Shown: positions 1 through 9,760 of the stretch, piece by piece | Layout: every line of letters begins with the position of its first letter | Numbering within the stretch: position 1 is the stretch's first letter | Assembly (NCBI RefSeq): GCF_904846625.1 | Contig: NZ_CAJHBL010000003.1 | Span: 310,001 to 374,000, forward strand | Source of the DNA: Psychrobacter sp. JCM 18900 | Lineage (GTDB): Bacteria; Pseudomonadota; Gammaproteobacteria; Pseudomonadales; Moraxellaceae | Length of the DNA: 64,000 bases | Reading direction: 5' to 3' | Position numbers and translations under genes: made by a program | The notes under the pieces: model-generated | Database searches by the model: none | What the model saw: only the letters and a program-made list of their open reading frames with translations | Told to the model about the DNA's origin: nothing

Positions 1-53
1 GCGAGTGTGTTGCCAACCTTGGGTTAAGTCTAATTAAATTTAAAGACTGTCAT

Positions 54-92
54 AAAAAAGGCGTTCTATAAAAATATAGAGCGCCTTTTTTG
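54..92. terminator. Bidirectional intrinsic terminator
   Basis: A long stem built from an A-run plus GGCGTTCTATA pairs, with one G:T wobble, to TATAGAGCGCC plus a T-run, around a four-A loop. The A-run on the left and T-run on the right let it work in both directions. It ends the minus-strand thiD transcript and probably also a plus-strand gene that lies left of the window. Confidence 0.85.
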
Positions 93-130
93 CGTCTGCT
101 ACTTGGGTAAGCTATAGCTTGTTAGATATG

Positions 131-1276
<1,146 letters not shown>

Positions 1277-1366
1277 GGTGAAGTGGGTGAGTGGCTGAAA
1301 CCAGTTCCCTGCTAAGGAACCATACGTGTAAGCGTATCGAGGGTTCGAATCCCTCCTTCACCGCCA
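1277..1366 (+). tRNA. tRNA-Ser(GCT)
   Basis: The acceptor stem GGTGAAG pairs with CTTCACC and is followed by G and an encoded CCA. The anticodon stem GTTCC/GGAAC encloses CTGCTAA, giving anticodon GCT at 1311-1313. A long variable arm and the GGTTCGAATCC T-loop are present, as expected of class II tRNA-Ser. It reads AGC and AGT codons. Confidence 0.97.
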
Positions 1367-1461
1367 TTTATTCAGTTGTTATTAGAGTAGTAACGCAATA
1401 TACTGCGTTAAACATTTTAATAATTAATTCAAAAAATAATTTGTTTTAATTAAAAAAGATG

Positions 1462-1489
1462 TTGACACAAGCGATATTATCTATATAAT
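1462..1489 (+). promoter_or_regulatory. Consensus sigma70 promoter of tRNA-Arg
   Basis: Perfect TTGACA and TATAAT boxes with a 16-base spacer, about 60 bases ahead of tRNA-Arg. This gives tRNA-Arg its own transcription start, separate from tRNA-Ser. Confidence 0.85.
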
Positions 1490-1547
1490 GACCAACCTAA
1501 TTTACTGCAAAAGATATTATCTTCGCAGTGGATAAAGTGCAAAATAC

Positions 1548-1624
1548 GCGCCTGTAGCTCAGTTGGATAGAGCACTTGGCTACGAACTAAGGGGTCGGGA
1601 GTTCGAATCTCTCCAGGCGCACCA
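1548..1624 (+). tRNA. tRNA-Arg(ACG)
   Basis: The acceptor stem GCGCCTG pairs with CAGGCGC and is followed by A and an encoded CCA. The anticodon stem CTTGG/CTAAG encloses CTACGAA, giving anticodon ACG, in which A34 is normally edited to inosine to read CGU/CGC/CGA. The D-arm and T-arm are canonical and the length is 77 bases including CCA. Confidence 0.97.
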
Positions 1625-1665
1625 TTTGCATAATGGCTTAATTTAAGCTGATAAAACATTAAAAT

Positions 1666-1699
1666 AATCGCCTGTCTTATGACAATTGGCGGTTTTTTT
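1666..1699 (+). terminator. Intrinsic terminator after tRNA-Arg
   Basis: AATCGCC pairs with GGCGGTT, with an inner TGTC/GACA stem and a three-base bulge, and is followed by seven T residues. It closes the tRNA-Arg transcript. Confidence 0.75.
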
Positions 1700-1780
1700 A
1701 TGTCTGTAATTTTTACCTTTCTACTTATTTATTCTACGATCATCTCTTGTATGTAGCATGATTGGATAGCCAACTCATAA

Positions 1781-1860
1781 TATTAAAGAGCAATCTAAAA
1801 TATTAAAGAGCAATCTAAGATATTAAAGAGCAATCTAAGATATTGGACAGTCATATACGA
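1781..1860 (+). repeat. 20-bp tandem repeat (minisatellite)
   Basis: Three near-identical copies of a 20-bp unit (TATTAAAGAGCAATCTAAGA) lie head to tail from 1781, with a degenerate fourth copy at 1841-1860. Two further decayed units (TGTTA...CATCTA...) run on to about 1900. The array lies between the tRNA-Arg terminator and the RDD-protein gene and has no coding role that I can see. Confidence 0.9.
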
Positions 1861-1967
1861 TGTTAGGCCATCTACGATGTTAAATAGTCATCTAGGATAA
1901 TGTACGATAGCCCCACCATTTACGGTACAATAGCGTTACTATTCACTGCTTGCTATGAGCTTGTACC

Positions 1968-2630
1968 ATGTCAAAAAGTCCATCTAAACATCCGTCAAAA
2001 ACGACTCGCAAATCAAAGCCTCAATCGAGTGCGCCTGTACAGCAAGATCCTAACGAAGAGCCAACCATCGCTAAGCCTATGATTCGTGTCGTGGCGATTC
2101 TCTATGATGGTATGCTGATTTTGGCGCTTTTGTTTTTGGTCGGGACGATACTAACCGTCGTTGGTACGCTGTTGACTATGGAGACGGGTACCGAGTCATC
2201 ACAAGCTCAGTCACTGCCGTTCTGGTATCAGAACGCTATTATGACGCCATCATTTGTACTGACGCTTGTAGCGTTCTATGGGATATTTTGGCGCCGTGGT
2301 GGTCAGACATTAGGTATGCAGACGTGGCGATTAAAAACGATTAATGATGCAGGTCAATGGCTAACGTGGGGACAGTCGTTTAAGCGTATTTTGGCCGCTT
2401 GTCTAATGCCGCTGATTTTTGGCATTATTGGCAGTCTCATTGATGGGTCACGCGCCGCCTTATTGGCCAGCGCGTTTCTTGGTTTGGTATTCAACTATGT
2501 GTTCTGCCTGTTCAACCCTCGCGGTCTGGCGGTACAAGATATGCTGTCCAACACCATTACTCTAAAAATGCCGAAAGTGGCACATGAAGGGCTATGGCGC
2601 GGTTTTAAAAATCGTAAGAAAAAATCGTAG
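1968..2630 (+). CDS. RDD family inner-membrane protein
   Basis: A 220-residue protein with a Ser/Lys/Pro-rich cytoplasmic N-terminus of about 40 residues, then hydrophobic segments at about 42-68, 80-105 and 130-170. The first helix starts with the Arg and contains the Asp (RVVAILYDGML) that give the RDD family its name; a WRRGGQTLGMQTWRLK stretch is also typical. RDD proteins are small multi-pass membrane proteins, and a few have been linked to ion transport, but the substrate here cannot be read from sequence. The C-terminus is basic (KNRKKKS). The upstream region is the 20-bp repeat array; no strong Shine-Dalgarno precedes the ATG, so the start is less certain than the family. Confidence 0.85.
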   Translation: MSKSPSKHPSKTTRKSKPQSSAPVQQDPNEEPTIAKPMIRVVAILYDGMLILALLFLVGTILTVVGTLLTMETGTESSQAQSLPFWYQNAIMTPSFVLTLVAFYGIFWRRGGQTLGMQTWRLKTINDAGQWLTWGQSFKRILAACLMPLIFGIIGSLIDGSRAALLASAFLGLVFNYVFCLFNPRGLAVQDMLSNTITLKMPKVAHEGLWRGFKNRKKKS

Positions 2631-2709
2631 TCTGATTTTATTGACCTAGTAACTCTTACCGACGTAATAATTTAGTCGTATCACTGCTCAATTGGTTCAG
2701 CCTAAACAG

Positions 2710-3735
2710 TTACATACTAACGCTTTGAATCAGCCATGCGGTGTAGCCCATAAAGAACAGTACCAATGTGGCACCTGACGTACGACCGAATTGGCGTTTT
2801 GTTTTAAAAGCAAATGCGCATAGTGTCACTAGCAATATAGTCAAGACTCCCATTGCCATCACATCACGCGACAGAATCACTGGGTCGGCGGCGATAGGAG
2901 CAATGACCGTTGCTAAGCCGACAACTGCCAAAGTATTGAAGATATTAGAGCCAATGATATTGCCGAGCGCCATATCATGCTCGCCTTTACGGGCTGCTGA
3001 CAAGCTCGATACCAGCTCAGGCAATGAGGTCCCAACTGCGACAATCGTTAGACCAATGATAAGCTCACTAAGCCCCCATAGCGTTGCCAACTCGACAGCA
3101 CCCCAAACGATAGCGCGTGAGCTGGCTACGAGCATCAGCATACCGATAATTAAACTGACAAGACCACGCGTTACGCTTGGTTCTAGCTTTTCTAAGCTCT
3201 CTGAGTTATTTAAGTGCTCTAAGTTATTTGAGTGCGCTGAGTCAGCATTAGCCACGACTATATCGTCTTCGTGCTCATGATAGCCTTCGCGTATACTCAT
3301 TATGATCTGTAGCCCTAAAACGGCGACCAACAAAATCAACAATACGATACCATCAGCTTGGCTCAATGTCCCATCACGTAACTGCCAAGCGGCGATAACA
3401 GTAATCAGTAGCAGCAAGGGCAAGTCGCGCTTTACGATGCCTCTACGGATGATAATAGGACTAATCAATACAGTTGCACCGAGTACCAATGCGATGTTGA
3501 TGATATTTGAGCCATAAGCGTTACCTAGAGCCAGCTCAGGGCTGCCTTCTATTGCTGCTAGCACTGATACCACCATCTCAGGCGCTGACGTGCCTATACC
3601 CAATATTAAGACACCAATTAAGAAGCTAGGCACACTAAACTTCTTTGCTAGTGCTGTCGCCCCATCAATAAAGACATCGGCACTCCAAACTAAAATTGCT
3701 AACCCAATCAGTATTGCAAGCGCGGCCAACCACAT
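2710..3735 (-). CDS. Calcium/sodium antiporter, CaCA family (YrbG-like)
   Basis: A 341-residue exchanger that swaps Na+ or H+ for Ca2+ across the inner membrane. Two homologous halves of about five helices each carry the alpha-repeat motifs: LGIGTSAPEMVVSV with GNAYGSNIINIAL in the first half, and VAVGTSLPELVSS with GNIIGSNIFNTLA in the second. The acidic residues in these repeats bind the cation. The central cytoplasmic loop (about residues 150-190) is acidic and low-complexity, with Asn/Leu/Glu/Ser runs encoded by an 18-bp tandem repeat. An AAGGAAA Shine-Dalgarno supports the start. It converges with the RDD gene and stands alone. Confidence 0.93.
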   Translation of the reverse strand: MWLAALAILIGLAILVWSADVFIDGATALAKKFSVPSFLIGVLILGIGTSAPEMVVSVLAAIEGSPELALGNAYGSNIINIALVLGATVLISPIIIRRGIVKRDLPLLLLITVIAAWQLRDGTLSQADGIVLLILLVAVLGLQIIMSIREGYHEHEDDIVVANADSAHSNNLEHLNNSESLEKLEPSVTRGLVSLIIGMLMLVASSRAIVWGAVELATLWGLSELIIGLTIVAVGTSLPELVSSLSAARKGEHDMALGNIIGSNIFNTLAVVGLATVIAPIAADPVILSRDVMAMGVLTILLVTLCAFAFKTKRQFGRTSGATLVLFFMGYTAWLIQSVSM

Positions 3736-3791
3736 TAGTATGTTTCCTTTTATATGATGAAAAATGTGAATTTGATAAATAAAAATGGCAT

Positions 3792-3826
3792 AAAAAAAGC
3801 TGAATCTTGATTTAGATTCAGCTTTC
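3792..3826 (-). terminator. Intrinsic terminator of panD
   Basis: A perfect 12-bp stem (AAAGCTGAATCT/AGATTCAGCTTT) with a six-base loop and a seven-A run on the left, which is a U-tract when read on the minus strand. It lies about 100 bases beyond the panD stop codon. Confidence 0.88.
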
Positions 3827-3923
3827 CCTTTAGCATCGAGATTTTTAGTAATAATAGCAGTTAATTCAAAGATGTAACTTTGTGTTTATCTTAAATTTAC
3901 CAAAACCTCACCATCCTGTCATA

Positions 3924-4304
3924 TTAAGCAACTTGTACAGGAATGATATTTGCTGTGTCTTTTACGGTGTTGTCTTCGTTGCAATAGACAAGTTTTGGCT
4001 GATACGTTGACGCTTCAACTTCATCAAAATGCGCGTAAGCACAAATGATAACGATATCGCCCAAATCTGCCATATGAGCCGCAGCACCATTTAATGAGAT
4101 AATACCAGAGCCCGCCTCAGCACGGATAGCATAGGTGCGAAAGCGCTTACCGTTGGTCACGTTATAGATATCAATAGATTCATTTTCGCGTAGACCAGCA
4201 AGATCTAATAGATCGCCGTCGATACCGCAAGAGCCTTCGTAATGAAGCTCGGCATGGGTAACACGGGCACGGTGTAATTTGCATTTAAGCATATTAAGTA
4301 GCAT
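3924..4304 (-). CDS. panD: Aspartate 1-decarboxylase proenzyme
   Basis: PanD decarboxylates aspartate to beta-alanine for pantothenate and coenzyme A. The 126-residue proenzyme has the self-cleavage site Gly24-Ser25 within YEGSC; Ser25 becomes the pyruvoyl cofactor. The N-terminus [18 protein letters not shown] matches the family closely, and the Lys9-His11 region and NGAAAH motif are present. An AAGGAA Shine-Dalgarno lies seven bases before the ATG. The gene stands alone between the antiporter gene and pth, with its own terminator; the other pantothenate genes are not in this window. Confidence 0.96.
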   Translation of the reverse strand: MLLNMLKCKLHRARVTHAELHYEGSCGIDGDLLDLAGLRENESIDIYNVTNGKRFRTYAIRAEAGSGIISLNGAAAHMADLGDIVIICAYAHFDEVEASTYQPKLVYCNEDNTVKDTANIIPVQVA

Positions 4305-4404
4305 AGGTTGGTTCCTTGGCGTAACTGATATTAATTAACTAAATCAAAAGGTTAATGGGGATAAAATTACCAAAATAAAAGGTCATTATCATTGAACGAC
4401 TATA

Positions 4405-4986
4405 TTATTCTGGTAATTTAAAGCCATTAATTTGTGAACGTGCTTTTTCGACATCACCATCCAACAACAATGGGAGCGCTTCAAAAGCAGCTGTCAGCGC
4501 GCTATCAATCGCAATCTGCTCATCAGGAGATGCTTTAGAGAGAACGTGTCCACTAACTTTAGACTTGTGACCAGGATGGCCGATACCCACACGCAGGCGA
4601 TGAAAATCATTGCCAATATGCGGCGTGATATCACGTAGGCCGTTATGACCACCATGTCCACCGTCTGTTTTGAGTTTGATACTACCAGCTGGAATATCGA
4701 GCTCATCATGAGCAATCAACAATTCATCATTTTTGATGCCATAGAAATTTACCATAGGCACCACTGACTGACCAGATTTATTCATAAACGTCAGCGGCAT
4801 AAGTAAACGCACATCAGACCCATGAATCTGCCCACGCCCTGTCACTCCATGAAATTTCTTATCAGGGGAGAGCGTGATATTAAACTGCTGAGCCAAATGA
4901 TGGACAAACCAAAATCCTGCATTATGACGCGTAAACATATACTGCTGACCAGGATTACCAAGACCGACAATAAGCTTTATGGCCAT
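4405..4986 (-). CDS. pth: Peptidyl-tRNA hydrolase
   Basis: Pth releases peptides from peptidyl-tRNAs that drop off ribosomes. The 193-residue protein starts MAIKLIVGLGNPG and has the catalytic histidine in the RHNAGF motif (His21), the Asn in FMNKSG, and the DELDIP and GGHGGHNGLRDI motifs. I use the internal ATG at 4986 because it gives the normal family length and N-terminus; the longer frame adds 23 unconserved residues. Pth follows rplY, as in many Gammaproteobacteria, but a strong terminator lies between them, so it probably has its own promoter or depends on read-through. Confidence 0.95.
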   Translation of the reverse strand: MAIKLIVGLGNPGQQYMFTRHNAGFWFVHHLAQQFNITLSPDKKFHGVTGRGQIHGSDVRLLMPLTFMNKSGQSVVPMVNFYGIKNDELLIAHDELDIPAGSIKLKTDGGHGGHNGLRDITPHIGNDFHRLRVGIGHPGHKSKVSGHVLSKASPDEQIAIDSALTAAFEALPLLLDGDVEKARSQINGFKLPE

Positions 4987-5066
4987 AAAAACACCCTGCT
5001 TGAATTTGATAAATAGGGGTAAGGATTGAAGTACTGATAGACAGTTTATTTTCAAACCTTACTTAC

Positions 5067-5098
5067 AAAAACAGCAGGAGATTTTAATCACCTGCTGT
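5067..5098 (-). terminator. Intrinsic terminator of rplY
   Basis: ACAGCAGG pairs with CCTGCTGT around a 12-base loop; a five-A run on the left is the U-tract on the minus strand. It sits 65 bases after the rplY stop and 80 bases before the pth start. Confidence 0.85.
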
Positions 5099-5162
5099 CT
5101 TATTGACTAAACGAATGTATCACTAACCAGCACAAAATAATGCACTAGTTAGAAATAGTATA

Positions 5163-5843
5163 TTACTCGCTGTCTTTGTTTTCTTCAGTACCGTCGTTTT
5201 GCTCAGTTGCTGGTACTTCATCAGCATCAACGTCAGCATCAGCATCAACTTCTTCTACTGTTGGTGGCTGCATGTTAACGATAGTACGGTCATGGCCGTC
5301 TTCTAGCTCAAGCTCATGAATTACAACGCCTTCAGGAAGTTTGATGTCTGATAGACGGAACAAATCACCGATTTCCATGCCAGACACATCTACTTCTAGG
5401 TATTCAGGAAGTTGTGATGGTAAGCAGATAACTTCGATATCAGATACTAGAGTAGATAGTACACCAGCAGCAGCAGTACCAGGCGCATCTTCACGACCAG
5501 TGAAATGAACAGGAACGTTCATGTGGATTTTCTGACCTTTTACAATGCGCTGGAAATCAGCATGCATTGGGAAGCCTTTAGCTGGATGGCGCTGCAAGTC
5601 TTTGATAACTGCTTGATGCTCTTCACCGTCAACGTTGATAGTCAAGATGTGTGAGAAAAACGCTTCGAATTCTAGTGATTTTACTAGTTCGTTAAGCTTG
5701 ATAGAGATAGCTGTTGGCTCTTCGTTACCACCATAGATGATGGCAGGAACTAGGTTCTGCTTACGTAGGCGGCGGCTCGCACCTTTACCTTGTAGTTCAG
5801 CAGCACGATCAACGGCGTTTAGTTCAAAATGATTAATGCTCAT
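5163..5843 (-). CDS. rplY: 50S ribosomal protein L25, long (Ctc/TL5) form
   Basis: L25 binds 5S rRNA in the central protuberance of the 50S subunit. This 226-residue version is the two-domain form: an N-terminal L25 domain (about residues 1-95, with GASRRLRKQNLVPAIIYGG) and a C-terminal TL5/Ctc beta domain (about 100-190), then a very acidic tail rich in Asp and Glu (EEVDADADVDADE). The start at 5843 has an AGGAT Shine-Dalgarno; 21 extra residues in the longer frame are not family-like. It lies between prs and pth. Confidence 0.95.
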   Translation of the reverse strand: MSINHFELNAVDRAAELQGKGASRRLRKQNLVPAIIYGGNEEPTAISIKLNELVKSLEFEAFFSHILTINVDGEEHQAVIKDLQRHPAKGFPMHADFQRIVKGQKIHMNVPVHFTGREDAPGTAAAGVLSTLVSDIEVICLPSQLPEYLEVDVSGMEIGDLFRLSDIKLPEGVVIHELELEDGHDRTIVNMQPPTVEEVDADADVDADEVPATEQNDGTEENKDSE

Positions 5844-6264
5844 GGATATAATCCTATAAAAAAAATGATGAAGTGTCTGGTCATAAAAAAGTGGATTTGC
5901 GACCAATCCACTAATACGTGATGATAGCTAATATTATCGTTACGAATAAAACTCGCAATGTCTAAGCTTAGCCATTTGCTTATAGCAGCGCTCGCTATGA
6001 TAATTACTATAACGATGGTTGCTGTTAAGCATGATCAGCACTTTTGATAGTGCTAGCCTAATAAAAACAACGAAAAGGTCAGCACAGGCGCGCATTATAC
6101 GTGATTCTGTAGCAATAATAAAGACCTACGCAAAGCGCCTACACAAAACAAAGCGCCAAGTAAGGATACTTGACGCTCTGTTTTTTAATTATTTAAGATG
6201 TCTTACTACAGTCATTGCTACTAAAAATTACCGCAATAGCTGTTTAAAAGGCAGTTGTATCAAA
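5844..6264. other. Intergenic region, rplY leader and prs 3' end
   Basis: This 421-base spacer holds the prs terminator and the upstream region of rplY on the minus strand. I could not identify convincing -35/-10 boxes for rplY, and a small plus-strand open frame here looks like chance. Confidence 0.5.
6146..6187 (-). terminator. Intrinsic terminator of prs
   Basis: An imperfect long stem (AACAAAGCGCCAAGTA against TACTTGACGCTCTGTT, four-base loop) is flanked by A-rich sequence on the left and six T residues on the right. On the minus strand it follows the prs stop by about 80 bases. Confidence 0.72.
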
Positions 6265-7212
6265 TTAGGCGTCAAACATCGCGCTAATAGATTCTTCGTT
6301 ATTGATACGGCGTAAGCTTTCAGCCAGCATCGGTGCAATACTTACCTGACGGATTTTGCTACAAGCTTTGGCTTCAGCAGATAGTGGAATAGTATCGGTC
6401 ACAACCACTTCGTCCAATGCAGATTCGCTGATGTTTTTCAGTGCGTTGCCTGATAGGACAGGGTGCGTGATGTAAGCTAAGACGCGACGGGCACCATTTT
6501 CTTTTAATGCTTCAGCGGCTTTACACAATGTACCTGCAGTATCGACCATATCATCAACGATAACGCAATCACGGTCACGAACATCACCAATGATGTGCAT
6601 TACTTGTGACTCATTGGCACGAGCACGGCGCTTATCAATAATTGCCATGTCGGTATCGCCTAACTGCTTGGCCATCGCACGTGCACGAACCACACCGCCT
6701 ACGTCAGGTGAAACAACCATGATATTGTCATAGTCTTGTTTTTGTAGGTCATTTAGCAATACAGGTGTGCCGTAGATGTTGTCTACAGGGATATCAAAGA
6801 AACCCTGAATCTGATCTGAGTGCAAATCAACAGTCATTACGCGATCGATACTAACGATGTTTAGCATGTCGGCAACCACTTTAGCCGAGATAGGTACACG
6901 AGCTGAGCGTGGACGACGATCCTGACGAGCATAACCAAAATAAGGCATAACAGCTGTGATACGGCCAGCACTAGAGCGACGCAAGGCGTCAGCCATCATC
7001 ATGATTTCCATCAAGTTGTCGTTGGTCGGTGCACAAGTAGGCTGCATGATAAACACATCTTTACCACGTACGTGTTCTTTGATTTCCACGGCAATTTCGC
7101 CATCAGAAAAACGCGTGATGTCAGCTTTACCAAGAGGTATGTGAAGATGATCGGCTACGGTTTTTGCCAATTCTGGGTGGGCATTACCCGTAAAAATCGC
7201 CAAATAAGGCAT
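6265..7212 (-). CDS. prs: Ribose-phosphate pyrophosphokinase
   Basis: Prs makes PRPP from ribose 5-phosphate and ATP for purine, pyrimidine, His, Trp and NAD synthesis. The 315-residue protein has the class I signature: the N-terminal [10 protein letters not shown] segment, the YARQDRR ATP-binding stretch, the [12 protein letters not shown] region at about residue 130, and the PRPP-binding loop [12 protein letters not shown] at about 218-229. An AGGACT Shine-Dalgarno precedes the ATG. The gene follows two tRNA-Gln genes on the same strand, and the spacing suggests it is transcribed with at least the nearer one. Length and motifs are normal. Confidence 0.97.
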   Translation of the reverse strand: MPYLAIFTGNAHPELAKTVADHLHIPLGKADITRFSDGEIAVEIKEHVRGKDVFIMQPTCAPTNDNLMEIMMMADALRRSSAGRITAVMPYFGYARQDRRPRSARVPISAKVVADMLNIVSIDRVMTVDLHSDQIQGFFDIPVDNIYGTPVLLNDLQKQDYDNIMVVSPDVGGVVRARAMAKQLGDTDMAIIDKRRARANESQVMHIIGDVRDRDCVIVDDMVDTAGTLCKAAEALKENGARRVLAYITHPVLSGNALKNISESALDEVVVTDTIPLSAEAKACSKIRQVSIAPMLAESLRRINNEESISAMFDA

Positions 7213-7321
7213 GACAGAAGTCCTATTGATTGACTCAAGCAGCGACCGCTAAGCAGTGTCAAACTGCTCAAATTAAGAAAAGAGTGGTGAAGGTGTTGAA
7301 GTATACTATTACAGTAAAAAA

Positions 7322-7397
7322 TGGCAGGGGTAGCTGGACTCGAACCAACGGATGTCAGGATCAAAACCTGATGCCTTACCAACTTGGCTATACCCCT
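7322..7397 (-). tRNA. tRNA-Gln(TTG), prs-proximal copy
   Basis: Read on the minus strand, the acceptor stem AGGGGTA pairs with TACCCCT, followed by G and an encoded CCA. The anticodon stem CAGG/CCTG encloses TTTTGAT, giving anticodon TTG. It is identical over all 76 bases to the second copy about 240 bases upstream. It lies 110 bases before prs on the same strand. Confidence 0.97.
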
Positions 7398-7536
7398 GTA
7401 ATGTCTAGGCTATGAACAACCGATATATAATAGCGACTAAGTAGTCGTTCTTAATATGGTGTCATGACCTGTCAGTTATCTAAAAAACGGATAAACCGTT
7501 TAAAACATAACTTTTCCCTAGCGGTGTCCATTGCGA

Positions 7537-7566
7537 ACTATACCGAAACTGGGATAACGTTGTCAA
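7537..7566 (-). promoter_or_regulatory. Probable promoter of the tRNA-Gln copy and prs
   Basis: On the minus strand TTGACA (7561-7566) is followed after 18 bases by TATAGT (7537-7542). It lies between the two tRNA-Gln genes, about 130 bases ahead of the second, and could drive both that tRNA and prs. Confidence 0.55.
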
Positions 7567-7637
7567 TGACAATAAGATAAGTGGCTGTGTATAAACCACT
7601 TATACTAGATGTATCTCTAACGCTTCGTACTAAAAAA

Positions 7638-7713
7638 TGGCAGGGGTAGCTGGACTCGAACCAACGGATGTCAGGATCAAAACCTGATGCCTTACCAACT
7701 TGGCTATACCCCT
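7638..7713 (-). tRNA. tRNA-Gln(TTG), distal copy
   Basis: Identical in all 76 bases to the prs-proximal tRNA-Gln gene, including the encoded CCA, with anticodon TTG. It has its own strong promoter just upstream on the minus strand. The same short TAAAAAA flank follows both copies, so the duplication included a few bases beyond CCA. Confidence 0.97.
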
Positions 7714-7726
7714 ATTGTGGCGACCT

Positions 7727-7754
7727 ATTATAAGTAAATTTTCAGATTTTGCAA
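7727..7754 (-). promoter_or_regulatory. Sigma70 promoter of distal tRNA-Gln
   Basis: On the minus strand TTGCAA (7749-7754) and TATAAT (7727-7732) are 16 bases apart, followed by a GC-rich discriminator (GGTCGCC). This is the same layout as the tRNA-Ser promoter. Transcription would start only a few bases before the tRNA. Confidence 0.8.
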
Positions 7755-7880
7755 GTCATTTGCGGCTTTTTCTGGTATTTATTCATCATAGGTTACTGCT
7801 GGCGCTATTTTAGCAAATTAAAATCGGCAATCCTACCGTTGTCATTATTTAGATGATAAGAAATCTAAAGGTTATATGTG

Positions 7881-8846
7881 CTATTTTAAGTTTCCAACGA
7901 TATACCCTGCACAAGGCGCATTTGCAATCCACTTCGCCACAAGTTTTTTGTTAGTAGCCACACTCGCATCTAGAGGCAAAAATACCGCACTGCCAGAGCC
8001 AGTCATGCGTGCTGTGCTCAGTGTTTGCGCTTCTAACCCCTGTAGATAACTTAAGGCATCTGCAACAGCAGGAGCAAGGCTTGTGACCACTAGGGTAAAG
8101 ACATTATGATAAGGCGTAGTGAGCGTTTGTACATAGTCAGCGTATTGGTTTTGGATAGTTGCAACCGATAGGGGCGCGATATCTCGCTGTAGTTTAGGAT
8201 GCGCAAATAGCTTGGCAGTATTGACATGGGCATTAGGCGTCAGTACTAAATAGTGCTGGTCAGGCAACTCAATCGTAGTCAGTTCTTCACCAATTCCCAT
8301 GGCAATAGCGTCTTGGCCAAAGATAAATATCGGTACATCCGCACCCACAGTCGCGCCAATCTTTATGAGCTCATCACAGGTAAAATTAAGCTGCCAAAGC
8401 TCATTGAGCACTAGTATAGTCGTTGCTGCATTAGATGAGCCACCACCCAATCCTGCACCCATTGGCAAATGCTTATCTAAAGTGATATGCACTTTTGCTA
8501 ATTGCTCAGGTAAAGTGTTTGACTGTATGGCAAATGCTAGCAATGCGCGTGCCGCTTTGAAAATTAAATTGTCTTCTATACTAATAGTGATAGACTCTGC
8601 ACCATCTAGTATCAGTAGCTGATGACAGAATTGATTAGAAGTTAATTCACTAGCTATAGTAGAAATAACAGCATCGTTGCTGACCGAAAAATGCAAGTAA
8701 TCGCCCCAGTCAAGCAGGCGAAATACCGTTTGCAAATTATGATAGCCATCGGCACGTTTACCAGTGATGTGCAAAAACAGATTGAGTTTTGCAGGCGATA
8801 AACGAGTAATCGTAGAAACAGATGGTACGGCTATATTTTCAGTCAT
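7881..8846 (-). CDS. ispE: 4-diphosphocytidyl-2-C-methyl-D-erythritol kinase
   Basis: IspE phosphorylates CDP-methylerythritol in the MEP pathway of isoprenoid synthesis. The 321-residue protein is a GHMP kinase: substrate-binding PAKLNLFLH at residues 18-26, and the glycine-rich ATP loop PMGAGLGGGSSNAA at 128-141. The C-terminal MTGSGSAVFLP segment is the third GHMP motif. It lies downstream of lolB on the same strand (90-base gap) and upstream of the tRNA-Gln genes, the usual gammaproteobacterial order. It is slightly longer than the roughly 285-residue E. coli enzyme. Confidence 0.95.
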   Translation of the reverse strand: MTENIAVPSVSTITRLSPAKLNLFLHITGKRADGYHNLQTVFRLLDWGDYLHFSVSNDAVISTIASELTSNQFCHQLLILDGAESITISIEDNLIFKAARALLAFAIQSNTLPEQLAKVHITLDKHLPMGAGLGGGSSNAATTILVLNELWQLNFTCDELIKIGATVGADVPIFIFGQDAIAMGIGEELTTIELPDQHYLVLTPNAHVNTAKLFAHPKLQRDIAPLSVATIQNQYADYVQTLTTPYHNVFTLVVTSLAPAVADALSYLQGLEAQTLSTARMTGSGSAVFLPLDASVATNKKLVAKWIANAPCAGYIVGNLK

Positions 8847-8936
8847 ATTTTTTTATCATAAGGTGCAGTTATAAATAGCTATCTTAATTAACAATGCTAG
8901 TTTTTAGCAGGCTGTCTATTGTTAATAAAAGATGGA

Positions 8937-9569
8937 TTAATGATTAATCGTCATTACAACTTTGTTGCCTTGAGGCTGTACTGCGCTAATTTTACTAGGT
9001 AGCTTATCCGTACCTTTATAAGTAAAGCTGGCTGTCCACTCACCATTGACTGAGCTAACTAAACGGTTCTGATCATCCATTTGTGGTGCGCTGTCTGAAG
9101 GTGCTGGACGACCAGAAATCCAATAAGGCATTTGTGAAATTGGTGCTTGCCAACCAGTGGCTTTCTTTAGCAAGGTTTCAGGGTCGTCAGCGGTCAATGT
9201 GCCTGTCTTTTCGCTGACTAGAGTAGCGGTTTGACCATTGTATTCAATGTTGGTTTTACCAATACCAAGTGCGCCAATCAGCTCAATGGCAAATCGGTCA
9301 TTTTGTTGACCCCATGCATAAAATGCACTACCACCTTGGGTACCGGTCGAATCATTCGCAGGCGTCGTTACCCCAATTTTACCGGTGATATTGAAGCTCT
9401 CTAGCTTTTTGGGTTGCTCAGCGTTTTGACCTTGTACAGTGGTCGTCGGTTGGTTGGTCGCGTTAGTTGTTTTTAATGATTGGCAACCAGAGGTAATGAT
9501 CATCGCTGCAGTTATAGCAGTGAACAAAGCCAATTTATTTGGTTTAAAAGAAGTGATTGATGCTGACAT
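8937..9569 (-). CDS. lolB: Outer-membrane lipoprotein receptor LolB
   Basis: LolB accepts lipoproteins from the periplasmic carrier LolA and inserts them into the outer membrane. The 210-residue precursor has a signal peptide ending in the lipobox TSGC, so Cys29 is the lipidated N-terminus. A Thr/Asn/Gln-rich linker of about 25 residues precedes the folded domain, which starts near FNITGKIGV and includes the PYWISGRPAP segment typical of LolB. A GAGAAA ribosome-binding site precedes the ATG. Its position between the TPR-protein gene and ispE supports the assignment. Confidence 0.92.
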   Translation of the reverse strand: MSASITSFKPNKLALFTAITAAMIITSGCQSLKTTNATNQPTTTVQGQNAEQPKKLESFNITGKIGVTTPANDSTGTQGGSAFYAWGQQNDRFAIELIGALGIGKTNIEYNGQTATLVSEKTGTLTADDPETLLKKATGWQAPISQMPYWISGRPAPSDSAPQMDDQNRLVSSVNGEWTASFTYKGTDKLPSKISAVQPQGNKVVMTINH

Positions 9570-9760
9570 AATAGTTTCTCAAAATGGAAAGATGAACAAA
9601 GATATTAGCTTAAGCGTTATTTGTTGCTCGGTTATGCACGGCTGTTAGCTTCTTATAACGACCTTGTAATTTATAAATGCTTCGTTATTTATAAAAACCT
9701 TATTAACTATCATGTTTCTATGGTTGCAAAGCCCAAAGAGCATATCCAAAATCAGCGCTA

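Noticed and set aside
1781..1900. CRISPR array at the 20-bp repeats
   Set aside because: Units are directly adjacent with no spacers and no cas genes are in the window.
2768..3280. 170-residue plus-strand open frame inside the antiporter gene
   Set aside because: It is the complement of a strongly conserved transporter gene, with no start signal or family resemblance.
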